64,000 nucleotides of DNA from Thermohalobaculum sp039028795 (GCA_039028795.1 JBCCHJ010000022.1:1-64000); one strand, 5' to 3'; shown: positions 17,125-24,829, counted from the first letter of the stretch. Translations and numbers: made by a program. The notes: a model not told the origin generated them from the letters alone.

Positions 17125-17808
17125 CTATGCGGCCAATTGGGTGCGGCCAGGGGCCATCGGCCTGCGCACACGGATCAGATATTGGAGATCTGTAAAGCTG
17201 TTGAGCTGCCCAAGTGTCAGCGCGCGGAACAGCCGGACTGCGCGACCTCCAGACGGGTTTGCGGCGACATGGTCCAGCAGCAGGCCGGAATTGGTCATCA
17301 GTTCTATGGCCGAGGATTTGACGAAGAACCTAAGATGCGTCCGGTCCAGAACACCGGCATCCGTCAACGTCCATCGATTGCGGAAGGCCAGGGGCAAAAG
17401 CACTTTATAGTTTCGCACATTGGGCACACTGGCGATCATCACACCGCCCGGTACCAGTGCGTTGTGAAGCTGCGCGACAATCCCCCAGGGGTCTCGTAAG
17501 TGTTCGAGGACGTCCAGGCATAAAATACACTGAAAGGGCCCTTCCGCGCTGATGACGTCATCCAGAAAGTCGCCATCTTCCAGGTCACCGGAATGCCGGA
17601 AGTCCAAGCCCAGCGACGTCACATCATGCGCGACACGATCGACCACCCCGGCCCGGTCTGCATACCCACGCTCGCGCAATTTCGCAGCGGTAGCACCTAC
17701 CCCGCCACCGACATCCAATAGAGTCCCGCCCCCGCGCGGTACCAGCGAAAAGACGTCCTCGCGAACCAGGGCATGATAGTCTTCACGAAGCTGAGTGGGG
17801 GCATTCAC
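17125..17808 (-). CDS. Class I SAM-dependent methyltransferase
   Basis: The 227-residue protein has motif I LLDVGGGVGATAAKLRERG (about 30-48) and the downstream FQCILCLDVLEHLRDPW segment that marks Methyltransf_11/23-type enzymes. The late part (VPNVRNYKVLLPLAFRNRW, then RTHLRFF) is like the methyltransferases often found with glycosyltransferases. It is the first gene of the run with the SH3-like protein and Wzc, so it probably methylates a sugar or glycan end. It is divergent from the lytic transglycosylase gene across an 87-base promoter region. Confidence 0.8.
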   Translation of the reverse strand: MNAPTQLREDYHALVREDVFSLVPRGGGTLLDVGGGVGATAAKLRERGYADRAGVVDRVAHDVTSLGLDFRHSGDLEDGDFLDDVISAEGPFQCILCLDVLEHLRDPWGIVAQLHNALVPGGVMIASVPNVRNYKVLLPLAFRNRWTLTDAGVLDRTHLRFFVKSSAIELMTNSGLLLDHVAANPSGGRAVRLFRALTLGQLNSFTDLQYLIRVRRPMAPGRTQLAA

Positions 17809-17895
17809 TGGGTATCTCCTTCCGAAAGAAGCTTTCCAGAAGGTGAACGGATTTGGTTTACCGAATCTTAGCGCGGCAGCGCGATTTTTAGATTT

Positions 17896-18543
17896 ATGAA
17901 GAAACTCGTCCTGCTCTTGTCAGCTGTTCTGACCTGCAGTGCTGTGCACCCAGCCTGGGCACAAAGCTGGTTTTGGCAAGAGGTGCCCGCAGGGATCGAA
18001 GGTGGCTCTCGCGCGGGCGCGCTTCGGGTCATCGAAACGGAAAGAAGTAAAGGGCGGCGGTTGTGCGGGTCGAAGGCCCGTTTTCAAAAGGTGCTTGGCC
18101 GCTGGCGTCTGGAGATCGAGGCCGCAGCCCGACACGGCAGGGTTTCAGAGGCGTTGCTGGTCGCCGTGATCATGGTCGAATCCGGTGGTAATCCCAACGC
18201 AATCAGCCCAGCGGGCGCACGCGGCCTGGCGCAATTAATGCCGGGAACCGCACGCAGGTACGGCGTCCGGAACATCTTTGATCCCGGCCAAAACGTGAAG
18301 GGGTCGGCCGCGTACTTATCGGATCTGATCAACATGTTCCGCGGCGACTTGGTTCTTGCCTTGGCTGCATACAATGCCGGCGAAGGCGCCGTTATGCGCT
18401 ATAAGGGTGTCCCACCGTATAGAGAGACCCGGGCATACATACCCAAAGTCTTGGCAGCCTTTCAGATGGCAGGAACATTCTGTGCGACGCCTCCCAGGGC
18501 CGCCCGGCGGCGGTGCCAATTCCGCAAGGGGCTAGGGCGTTAG
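17896..18543 (+). CDS. Soluble lytic murein transglycosylase-like protein (SLT domain)
   Basis: The product has 215 residues and a clear signal peptide (residues 1-22, cleavage after AWA). The SLT domain spans about residues 70-190, with the catalytic glutamate in VIMVESGGNPNAISPAG, then ARGLAQLMPGTARRYG and LALAAYNAGEGAV. These enzymes cut peptidoglycan with formation of 1,6-anhydro-MurNAc. Transglycosylases of this size often clear the wall for envelope-spanning export machines, and the location between polysaccharide genes suits that. The C-terminus holds two cysteines and a basic tail. Confidence 0.9.
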   Translation: MKKLVLLLSAVLTCSAVHPAWAQSWFWQEVPAGIEGGSRAGALRVIETERSKGRRLCGSKARFQKVLGRWRLEIEAAARHGRVSEALLVAVIMVESGGNPNAISPAGARGLAQLMPGTARRYGVRNIFDPGQNVKGSAAYLSDLINMFRGDLVLALAAYNAGEGAVMRYKGVPPYRETRAYIPKVLAAFQMAGTFCATPPRAARRRCQFRKGLGR

Positions 18544-18580
18544 TGCGATCAATCTGCAGCAAGTTTCTTAAAATCTGCGT

Positions 18581-18598
18581 CAAACCGTAAATAGTTTG
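18581..18598. promoter_or_regulatory. Inverted repeat upstream of the WcaJ-type gene
   Basis: CAAAC and GTTTG are separated by eight bases, in the 137-base gap between the transglycosylase stop and the phosphoglycosyl transferase start. The gap is AT-richer than its surroundings and could hold the promoter and operator of that gene. The regulator is unknown. Confidence 0.25.
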
Positions 18599-18680
18599 GC
18601 AACGAATTGCCGATAGCAAACAAGTTGTTAACCGTACCTTTCTACATCCGGCGTCCTGCCACCACAAAGGCTTCCAGATC

Positions 18681-19616
18681 ATGACTACCCCTTTGCATCG
18701 CGACGGTGCCACGCACGAAGATACGCCGCCGCAATACGGAGCCGACACTGCGATTGAGGCGTCGAAAGGGTTTTCAGAAGCTTCGATGGGCTTCCAACTA
18801 GACGATACCACCGTGCTGCCGGCGTCATTGGACAAGGCCCGGCGCCAGGTCGAAGATCTGCTGAAAGATGCAGGCGTCGCGCCGCCCAGACCCGGTCATC
18901 GTCTGCACCACACGGTCGAGGCGGAAATTGCGCCTGCACGTGTGGATCATGTTCGCCCAACACCTCGGTTAATGCCGATTGGTGCGCATCATCGGTCGCT
19001 GAAACGCGGCATTGATCTGGTGGGATCAATCCTCGCCATCGCTTTTTTCGCTCCGTTGATGGCCTTGATCACCTTGGCCCTGCTTCTTGAAGGCGGTCCG
19101 GTGCTGTATCGGCAAACTCGGATCGGCAGGGCGAGGCAGCGGTTCAACTGCATCAAGTTTCGAACCATGCGGCGCGATGCTGAAGATCGATTGAACCTTC
19201 TGTTGGCGTGCAACGACGACGCCAGGGCGGAATGGCGGAAGCATCAGAAATTGACCGATGATCCACGGGTGACGCCCGTGGGGCGGTTACTTCGGGAAAG
19301 TTCGTTGGATGAGCTGCCGCAGCTTCTAAATGTTTTGCGAGGAGAGATGAGCCTGGTTGGCCCCCGCCCAATCATTGCGCCTGAGATCCCAGGCTATGAC
19401 GCGGACCGGGCGTACTTTGGTAGCGCCGCTTTTGAAGACTATGCAGCATGCCTGCCCGGTATCACGGGGCTCTGGCAGATATCAGGCCGACACAAGACGA
19501 TCTATCTGGATCGTGTCCGCTTGGACCGCCAGTATGTCAGGACATGGTCGATCTGGCTGGACGTGAAAATCGTTTGGAGGACAATTGGTGTCGTGCTTTG
19601 CCGGTCAGGACGTTGA
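18681..19616 (+). CDS. Undecaprenyl-phosphate sugar phosphotransferase (WcaJ/PssY-type, bacterial sugar transferase)
   Basis: The 311-residue protein has a disordered N-terminal 95 residues. The catalytic domain begins KRGIDLVGSILAIAFFAPLM (membrane re-entrant helix), with PVLYRQTRIGR, FNCIKFRTMRRDAE, LRESSLDELPQLLNVLRGEM and SLVGPRP, then PGITGLWQISGR. All family motifs are intact. The enzyme starts repeat-unit assembly by moving a sugar-phosphate onto undecaprenyl phosphate. It lacks the four-helix N-terminal bundle of E. coli WcaJ and so is of the short type. Its last 12 bases overlap the 3' end of the convergent phosphodiesterase gene. Confidence 0.9.
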   Translation: MTTPLHRDGATHEDTPPQYGADTAIEASKGFSEASMGFQLDDTTVLPASLDKARRQVEDLLKDAGVAPPRPGHRLHHTVEAEIAPARVDHVRPTPRLMPIGAHHRSLKRGIDLVGSILAIAFFAPLMALITLALLLEGGPVLYRQTRIGRARQRFNCIKFRTMRRDAEDRLNLLLACNDDARAEWRKHQKLTDDPRVTPVGRLLRESSLDELPQLLNVLRGEMSLVGPRPIIAPEIPGYDADRAYFGSAAFEDYAACLPGITGLWQISGRHKTIYLDRVRLDRQYVRTWSIWLDVKIVWRTIGVVLCRSGR

Positions 19617-21014
19617 TGCCGCTTCATTGGTTGCGCCGAAGATATGCTTCAGCGTCAGTGCCTTGAAATCTGTCGCAAGAACCGATCCTTCGGGCATCAG
19701 ATCTGGTTCCGATGAAATCACCAACGGGCCATCTTCCTCCAGATCGGTTGGTCGCCCGTGGGTGCCTTTTACCAAATCCGTTCTCGAACAAGAGATCACG
19801 TCTAACAAACCTCGGAACCCAAGCTTGCGTTTGGCCAGCTTGAACGCCGATTGCAGCTTCACTGCGGATTTCTCAGGATCAAAGAACAACTCTACCGGAT
19901 CGTATCCGGGCTTCTGGTGGATATCGACCGTGCGTGCATAGTCGGGTGCAACGGCGTCGTCTTCCCAATAGTAATAGCTGAACCATTTGTCGGCCTCAGC
20001 TATCGCGATCAACTCGCCAGAACGCGCATGATCCAAGCCATTCGCCTGCCTTTCGTCGGCACCCCAAACCGCTTCGATTCCGGGTGTCTGCTGCAATAGC
20101 CCCTGTATTTCATCAACGCGCTGTGGATCCTTCACATAGACATGCGCGATCTGATGATCCGCCATGGCAAACGCCTGAGATGCGCCAACATCAATCATCT
20201 CGCGGCCCAGTTCCATGCGCCATGCCAGTAGTCCAGCACCTCTCAGCACGCGATTGATGTGAACTGCACCGGTCGCCTTGGTGATCCCGTATTCGCTGAC
20301 CACAAGAACCCTTTGGCCGGTTTGATCTGCATGATCAATCAATGCACCGCAGCAGGCGTCTATTTCCCGCAGATCCTGCTGCAGGCGCGGATGCTCCAGA
20401 TCCGGCCCCAGACGTTGGAGATTGTAGTCGAGATGCGGCAGATAAGTCAGCGTTAACGTCGGCTGCCGCGTCTCCAAAATATGCAACGTCGCCTTGGTGA
20501 TCCAATCTGAAGAGGTGATGTCCGCCACCGGCCCCCAGAACTTAAACAACGGGAACTGACCAAAGTGGGCGTCCAGTTCATCCCGCAACTCCATCGGCTG
20601 GGTGTAGTGATCAGGGATCTTCCGCCCGTCGCTCGGATACATGGGCCGGGGCGTGTCGGTCCAGTCGGCGCTGGCGTACATGTTGTACCACCAGAACATC
20701 TTAGCGCAGGTGAAGTCCGGGTTCCGCGCCTTGCCGGCGTCCCAGATCTTTTCGCCAGCCACCAGATTGTTCGGCTGGCGCCATAACAGGATCTGGCGCA
20801 GGTCACGGAAATACCAGCCGTTCGCAACAGCCCCGTGCCCGGCAGGCGTCAACCCAGTCGCCAATGTCGACTGAACCGAACACGTTACGGCTGGGGTTAC
20901 CGTCGTCAGCGGGCGCAAGCCGCCCCGCTTTGCCAGACGCGACAGGTTTGGTGTGTGCGGGCCGACCAGATTGGGTGCCAGCCCTACGACAAGAATGACA
21001 AGCGTCCGCTGCAT
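19605..21014 (-). CDS. Alkaline-phosphatase-superfamily phosphodiesterase, EboF-like
   Basis: The 469-residue protein (start taken at 21014; ATG at 21026 is also possible) belongs to the nucleotide pyrophosphatase/phosphodiesterase family. It has PNLSRLAKRGG, a nucleophile region TPAVTCSVQSTLATGLTP followed by GHG, the LPHLDYNLQRLGP segment and a late GTHGRP metal site. The usual SDHG metal motif is replaced by SEYGI. From memory, the phosphatase encoded in ebo clusters has the same HLDYNLQ and SEYG features. It lies 1.1 kb from eboA/eboB-like genes, on the opposite strand. The substrate is unknown, and no signal peptide is evident. Confidence 0.75.
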   Translation of the reverse strand: MQRTLVILVVGLAPNLVGPHTPNLSRLAKRGGLRPLTTVTPAVTCSVQSTLATGLTPAGHGAVANGWYFRDLRQILLWRQPNNLVAGEKIWDAGKARNPDFTCAKMFWWYNMYASADWTDTPRPMYPSDGRKIPDHYTQPMELRDELDAHFGQFPLFKFWGPVADITSSDWITKATLHILETRQPTLTLTYLPHLDYNLQRLGPDLEHPRLQQDLREIDACCGALIDHADQTGQRVLVVSEYGITKATGAVHINRVLRGAGLLAWRMELGREMIDVGASQAFAMADHQIAHVYVKDPQRVDEIQGLLQQTPGIEAVWGADERQANGLDHARSGELIAIAEADKWFSYYYWEDDAVAPDYARTVDIHQKPGYDPVELFFDPEKSAVKLQSAFKLAKRKLGFRGLLDVISCSRTDLVKGTHGRPTDLEEDGPLVISSEPDLMPEGSVLATDFKALTLKHIFGATNEAASTS

Positions 21015-21102
21015 AGGACCAGTCATCCCGCACGACGCCAATAAGCGCAAGAGTTGACGGATCGCACGTCAGACCGCACATCGCATTGCAGGAGGATATC
21101 AC

Positions 21103-21177
21103 ATGGACGCAAACCCTATGGTCAACGGGCGGGTGATCGCCTTGGCCTTGACCGTGTCAACTGACCTGCCGCGCTGA
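21103..21177 (+). CDS. 24-residue leader peptide coupled to the DUF2798 gene
   Basis: A short frame starts at ATG 21103, six bases after a strong ribosome-binding site (GGAGGA at 21091-21096). It encodes MDANPMVNGRVIALALTVST plus DLPR. Its TGA overlaps the ATG of the following membrane-protein gene by one base (TGATG), and that gene has no ribosome-binding site of its own. This strongly suggests coupled translation through a leader. The peptide resembles no known leader and has no run of a single regulatory amino acid. Confidence 0.55.
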   Translation: MDANPMVNGRVIALALTVSTDLPR

Positions 21178-21401
21178 TGCACCCACGTTATGGCCCAGTA
21201 TTGTTTGGCTTCTTGTTGTCGGGGCTTATGTCGCTGATTGTCTCGGGCATTGCGACGGTTCGCGCTGCAGGACTGATTGACGGCGTGGTCGGGCTTTGGA
21301 TGTCGTCTTGGGTTTCGGCCTGGCTGGTCGCGTTTCCAACAGTTCTTGTGGTTGCACCGCTCGTTCGACGCATCGTCGCCAGCGTTGTCCGCAAAGAATA
21401 A
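21177..21401 (+). CDS. DUF2798-family small membrane protein
   Basis: The 74-residue protein has two hydrophobic helices (about 7-28 and 42-66) joined by a short loop, with the PxxFGFLLSGLMSLIVSGIAT start and LVAFPTVLVVAPLVRRIV end that fit DUF2798. The family has no established biochemical role. Start codon use depends on a coupled 24-residue leader frame just upstream. It stands between the phosphodiesterase gene (divergent) and a hypothetical gene (convergent, eight bases apart). Confidence 0.7.
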   Translation: MHPRYGPVLFGFLLSGLMSLIVSGIATVRAAGLIDGVVGLWMSSWVSAWLVAFPTVLVVAPLVRRIVASVVRKE

Positions 21402-21410
21402 CCTGCAAAC

Positions 21411-21980
21411 CTAGGCCGCAGGTTCTAGCGCCGTCGGCATCCGTGCATCGGGAACCGGCGTGATTCCCAAATCATCCAGCATCTCAATCAGACGCGCCTT
21501 CCGAAACCAAGCCTCGCGATAACACCAGCGCCGAACCCCTGCGGTTTCAACCCGCTTACGCGCGACGCTACCCCCGAACAGGTCCTGGACCAGGTTCAGC
21601 TCCAACCTGCAAGCGATCAGGTCAAGATGCACGTCGGCCTTGTCCTCGGACCAGAACTTCCCGGGCGCTGGTCTTCGCGGGTAAAGTTTCGCCAGTTTCT
21701 CCAAGGCTTGATCTACCTCAAGTCCGCGGTGATCCAGAAGATAGCGCTTTACCTGCTGGTGCAGATAGTTGGCGACGAACATCTCTTCATTGCGATTATA
21801 GGACGGGCCGATCGTCAGGACGGGATGGCTATGCGGTTGTTCCAGAGGGGCGATTCGGACAGTTTGGGTGAATTCATACCGGGCGAGTTCATGTTTGTTG
21901 CGCATCGCCTTCAGAACTTCCCAGGTCTCGGCAGCGCGGTTTTCGGCCTCGCGCATGTCGATCAATGTCTCAAATGGCAT
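21411..21980 (-). CDS. Hypothetical protein in the ebo-like region
   Basis: The product has 189 residues. AAGGAG lies ten bases before the ATG at 21980, which decides the start. The protein is soluble, rich in Arg, Glu and aromatic residues, with segments such as RYEFTQTVRIAPLEQPHSHP, TIGPSYNRNEEMFVANYLHQ and KFWSEDKADVHLDLIACRLE. I know no domain for it. It diverges from the EboA-like gene across 164 bases. Its place between the phosphodiesterase and eboAB suggests a shared locus, but there is no direct evidence of a shared function. Confidence 0.7.
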   Translation of the reverse strand: MPFETLIDMREAENRAAETWEVLKAMRNKHELARYEFTQTVRIAPLEQPHSHPVLTIGPSYNRNEEMFVANYLHQQVKRYLLDHRGLEVDQALEKLAKLYPRRPAPGKFWSEDKADVHLDLIACRLELNLVQDLFGGSVARKRVETAGVRRWCYREAWFRKARLIEMLDDLGITPVPDARMPTALEPAA

Positions 21981-22144
21981 CGACTGCGTCTCCTTCTGCT
22001 CTGGCGGGCACGGACGGTGCTGCATGTGCGCTGTGCTGGGTTAATCAACTGTGAAACCCCGCCGGCAGCCTCGATGTGTTTGACCCCTGGGGTTGAATCG
22101 GGCGATGCTACAATGCGCGAAAGAAAAAAATGGGAACGCACCAT

Positions 22145-22900
22145 ATGGGCGACAAGCCGGTTGACTTGCTCCGAAGTTGGGTCCTGCGTCAGGCAGGCGA
22201 GGCATCCGATTGGTTTTCTGAATCGCTTGCCGGCATCGGTGCTTCAGGTTCGACCGAACGGGATCTGCATATCATTATGGGTTTTGCGCCACGTAAGCTG
22301 GGGAAGGCGGATCTGAAGCTTTCCGGCGCAGACCTTGCCGCCGCGGGCACGGCTTACCCCGGATGGAACCCAGGAGGCTGGTCCATCGACGGCGCGGCAA
22401 GGGTGACCGCATTGCTGACTTTCAGTGGTCAGCGCCCGTTCGCTGAGATTTTCAAGGACCTCCGTCGCACATCGGATGTTGCCGAGATGATCGCGCTTTA
22501 CCGCGGTCTCCCGCTCTACCCTGCTGCAGAAAGCCTGTTCTTCGAGGTCGGCGAGGGGCTCAGATCAAATCTGAAGCCAGTCTTCGAGGCGATTGCTCAC
22601 AACAACCCGTTTCCCCGGGACCATTTCGACGATCATCGTTGGAATCACATGGTGCTGAAGGCGCTGTTCGTTGGATCCGAATTGTCCCCGATTACCGGCT
22701 TGGATGACCGTGCCAACCCAGAATTGGCACGTATCTTGATCGACTATGCCAATGAAAGATGGGCTGCGGGGCGTCCGGTTACGCCCGAGCTTTGGCGCCC
22801 GGTCAAACCCTTTGCCGATGATCCGGAGATAAAGCCAATGTTGGAGAAAGCCCGTGCAGACGGTTACCTGGCCCAGGACATCAAGGGAGAGATCGCATGA
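22145..22900 (+). CDS. eboA: EboA-domain protein
   Basis: The 251-residue protein matches EboA as I remember it, most clearly in the C-terminal half: RWNHMVLKALFVGSELSPI, GLDDRANPELARILIDYANE and RWAAGRPVTPELWRPV. EboA is one of the conserved proteins of the ebo cluster, which in cyanobacteria is linked to moving a scytonemin precursor to the periplasm. Its own biochemistry is unknown. ATG at 22145 was preferred over ATG at 22130 because of the purine-rich GGGAACG before it. The TGA overlaps the ATG of the TatD-like gene by four bases. Confidence 0.8.
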   Translation: MGDKPVDLLRSWVLRQAGEASDWFSESLAGIGASGSTERDLHIIMGFAPRKLGKADLKLSGADLAAAGTAYPGWNPGGWSIDGAARVTALLTFSGQRPFAEIFKDLRRTSDVAEMIALYRGLPLYPAAESLFFEVGEGLRSNLKPVFEAIAHNNPFPRDHFDDHRWNHMVLKALFVGSELSPITGLDDRANPELARILIDYANERWAAGRPVTPELWRPVKPFADDPEIKPMLEKARADGYLAQDIKGEIA

Positions 22901-23838
22901 CCGATTTGAGCGGTATGATGTTTATCGACCCCCATGCACATATGATCTCGCGCACCACCGATGATTACGAGGCCATGGCCGCCGCCGGTGTCGTGGCCCT
23001 GATCGAGCCGGCATTTTGGGTGGGTCAGCCTCGGACCTTTGTCGGCACCTATGTCGACTATCTCAGCACAATCGTCGGGTGGGAGAGGTTTCGCGCCGGG
23101 CAGTTCGGCATCCGGCACTACTGCACCGTTGGCTTGAATTCGAAGGAGGCCAATAACGAGGAACTGGCCGAAGGCGTAATGGAATGGCTTCCTCGTTTCG
23201 CGTTGAAAGAGGGCGTCGTTGCCATCGGAGAGATCGGCTATGACGAACAGACCGCGTTAGAGGATAAATATTTTCGCCTTCAGCTTGAGCTCGCGAAAGA
23301 ACTCGATCTACCGGTTATGGTCCACACTCCGCATCGCGATAAAAAACGCGGCACCTCGCGGTCTATGGATGTCTGCGACGAACACGGTATGGACCCCGGC
23401 AAAGTCGTGATCGACCACAACAACGAGGAAACCGTCGGGGAAACCCTGCAGCGCGGCTACTGGGCCGGGTTCTCGATCTATCCGTCGACCAAGATGGGCA
23501 ACGCCCGTATGGTTGAGCTACTCAAGCAATATGGCGGCGAGCGGATCATCGTCGACAGTGCCTGCGATTGGGGCATTTCCGACAGCTTGGGCGTCGCTAA
23601 AACTGCGAAATTGGCGCTGGATTCAGGCATTCCGGTCGAAACGGTGAAAGCGGTTTGCTATGGCAATGCCCTGGCCGCTTATGGCCAGTCCGGGCAAATG
23701 AAGGAAAGCGACTGGCTGGAACCTGAAGGGATCGATCAGCGGACGCTCTATGAAGGCAACTCCATCCTGCGCGGCGGACGGGACCCCGAAATTGTGCCGC
23801 CCGGTGAACGGCGCGCCGGTAATCTGCTCATCGAGTGA
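22897..23838 (+). CDS. eboB: TatD-family metal-dependent hydrolase, EboB-like
   Basis: The 313-residue TIM-barrel hydrolase has the first metal site FIDPHAHM (about 9-16), the glutamate segment VVAIGEIGYDE (about 107), PVMVHTPHRDK (about 143), VVIDHNNEET and late IIVDSACDWG. The spacing and the HTPHRDK motif fit the EboB subgroup rather than the DNase TatD. It is translated with the EboA-like gene. In described ebo clusters a UbiA-type prenyltransferase gene (eboC) tends to follow. Here a structured non-coding element and a DedA-like gene follow instead. Confidence 0.8.
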   Translation: MTDLSGMMFIDPHAHMISRTTDDYEAMAAAGVVALIEPAFWVGQPRTFVGTYVDYLSTIVGWERFRAGQFGIRHYCTVGLNSKEANNEELAEGVMEWLPRFALKEGVVAIGEIGYDEQTALEDKYFRLQLELAKELDLPVMVHTPHRDKKRGTSRSMDVCDEHGMDPGKVVIDHNNEETVGETLQRGYWAGFSIYPSTKMGNARMVELLKQYGGERIIVDSACDWGISDSLGVAKTAKLALDSGIPVETVKAVCYGNALAAYGQSGQMKESDWLEPEGIDQRTLYEGNSILRGGRDPEIVPPGERRAGNLLIE

Positions 23839-23881
23839 AGCAGTGGTGGCTACAACTGTCTCTGAAGTCTGATCAGGCTCT

Positions 23882-23959
23882 AATGCGGCCATGCCCAGGC
23901 AACCTGGGCCGTGAGATCAAAGATCTCCCGCTGCGCGTATACGCGCAGATGGCCGCATT
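23882..23959. other. Perfect 78-nt cloverleaf (four-way junction) element
   Basis: The sequence folds with every base assigned. The outer 11-bp stem pairs 23882-23892 with 23949-23959 (AATGCGGCCAT/ATGGCCGCATT). Arm 1 is 23893-23909 (GCCCAGG, loop CAA, CCTGGGC). Arm 2 is 23910-23930 (CG, one mismatch, GAGATC, loop AAA, GATCTC, then CG). Arm 3 is 23931-23948 (CTGCGCG, loop TATA, CGCGCAG). The arms abut with no unpaired junction bases. The loops are too small and the stems too long for a tRNA. It lies in the 154-base gap between the EboB-like and DedA-like genes. It could act as DNA (cruciform, recombination or insertion relic) or as RNA (processing or termination signal). Confidence 0.85.
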
Positions 23960-23992
23960 GGGGCCCGTTCAGACCGCCCAGGCGGAACAGCG

Positions 23993-24625
23993 ATGCTGCG
24001 CCTGATAGTCGTTGTATTGATCCTGGCCGTGGTGGTTGCGCTGCCCTTCGCGATCTGGGGCGATCAGATTGAAGCCGTCCTGACCGTAGATGGTGCCGTT
24101 GCCTGGATGCGCGGCACTGGATGGGCTGGATTGGCAGGCGTCGGACTGATTGTTTCGGATATCGCTGTCCCAATCCCCTCGACGGCCGTGATGGCGGGAT
24201 TAGGGGTTCTTTATGGCCCGCTGGTAGGTGGCGTCTTGTCCGCGGCCGGATCAATTCTGGCCGGAAGCCTGGGATATTGGATCTGCCGGGGGCTTGGGCC
24301 GAAATCCGCGGAATGGCTGGCCGGACAGAGCGGTATCCAGCAGGCCCGGGAGCTTTTTGACCAATGGGGTCTCCCGATCGTCGCCTTTTCGCGATGGCTG
24401 CCGGTCCTGCCGGAGACAGTTGCATTTCTGGCAGGTCTGATCCGCATGCCGTTTCTGCGATTCCTGGGTGCGCTGGCCAGCGGTTCTATCCCCTTGGGGT
24501 TCGTTTTTGCGACGGCCGGCCACCTGGGACGCGAAACTCCGATTCTGGTGATCGTTCTTTGTGCAGTGGCACCCGTCGTACTGGTGTTCGCTTGGCGGTT
24601 GTGGGCCACGCGCCGCAATTCGTGA
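23993..24625 (+). CDS. DedA/VTT-domain membrane protein
   Basis: The 210-residue protein has five to six hydrophobic segments and the VTT (SNARE-associated/DedA) pattern. It begins with a membrane helix. SDIAVPIPSTAVMAGLGVLYGP follows, where the proline-rich re-entrant segment is typical. Later come AAGSILAGSLGYWICRGLG and FSRWLPVLPETVAFLAG, with the conserved R-W-P and E. DedA proteins flip undecaprenyl phosphate or phospholipids. The context with EboA/EboB suggests a membrane step in the same locus, which is inference. The gene is preceded by a small GC-rich hairpin (CCGCC-CA-GGCGG). Confidence 0.8.
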   Translation: MLRLIVVVLILAVVVALPFAIWGDQIEAVLTVDGAVAWMRGTGWAGLAGVGLIVSDIAVPIPSTAVMAGLGVLYGPLVGGVLSAAGSILAGSLGYWICRGLGPKSAEWLAGQSGIQQARELFDQWGLPIVAFSRWLPVLPETVAFLAGLIRMPFLRFLGALASGSIPLGFVFATAGHLGRETPILVIVLCAVAPVVLVFAWRLWATRRNS

Positions 24626-24626
24626 T

Positions 24627-24640
24627 TTGATTGTGATCAA
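24627..24640. promoter_or_regulatory. Perfect FNR/FnrL box
   Basis: TTGAT-TGTG-ATCAA is an exact match to the FNR-family consensus TTGAT-N4-ATCAA, starting two bases after the stop of the DedA-like gene and 37 bases before the ATG of a small lipoprotein. Its centre is too close to the ribosome-binding site for standard class II activation of a promoter immediately upstream of that gene. It may therefore repress, or serve a promoter that starts close to the coding region. Confidence 0.6.
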
Positions 24641-24677
24641 CGCCACCTCACTTTTTGTCACAAAAGGAGGATCTAAA

Positions 24678-24797
24678 ATGATCAGAACTTTGATATGTCT
24701 TGGTCTCATGGCGGGCCTTACGGCTTGCGCGGTAGGCCAAAGCCCCGAAGACGTGCGGGCACGTCTTCAAGCCTCGAAACCGATCTCCGATCGCTAA
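24678..24797 (+). CDS. Small lipoprotein (39 residues)
   Basis: A strong ribosome-binding site (AAGGAGG) precedes the ATG. The peptide MIRTLICLGLMAGLTAC is a lipoprotein signal with lipobox L-T-A-C and cleavage before Cys17, leaving a mature chain of only 23 residues (CAVGQSPEDVRARLQASKP and three more). Such tiny lipoproteins of the entericidin or YgdI-like kind are often stress-induced, but the mature part is not recognised. A perfect FNR-type box lies upstream, suggesting oxygen-linked control. It ends in a stem-loop shared with the convergent gene. Confidence 0.8.
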   Translation: MIRTLICLGLMAGLTACAVGQSPEDVRARLQASKPISDR

Positions 24798-24829
24798 CGC
24801 GTTGCGCCAGCGGCGCTCTAGAGCGTTAG
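24794..24829. terminator. Bidirectional stem-loop between convergent genes
   Basis: CTAACGC (24794-24800) pairs with GCGTTAG (24823-24829). Inside it GCGCC (24804-24808) pairs with GGCGC (24812-24816). It overlaps the stop codons of the lipoprotein gene and of the convergent peptidoglycan-binding protein gene, so it may end transcription from both sides. There is no long T-run. Confidence 0.5.

Noticed and set aside
23882..23959. Cloverleaf read as a tRNA gene
   Set aside because: Stem lengths (11, 7, 6 to 9, 7 bp) and loops of 3-4 bases do not fit a tRNA; there is no 7-base anticodon loop, T-loop sequence or CCA context.
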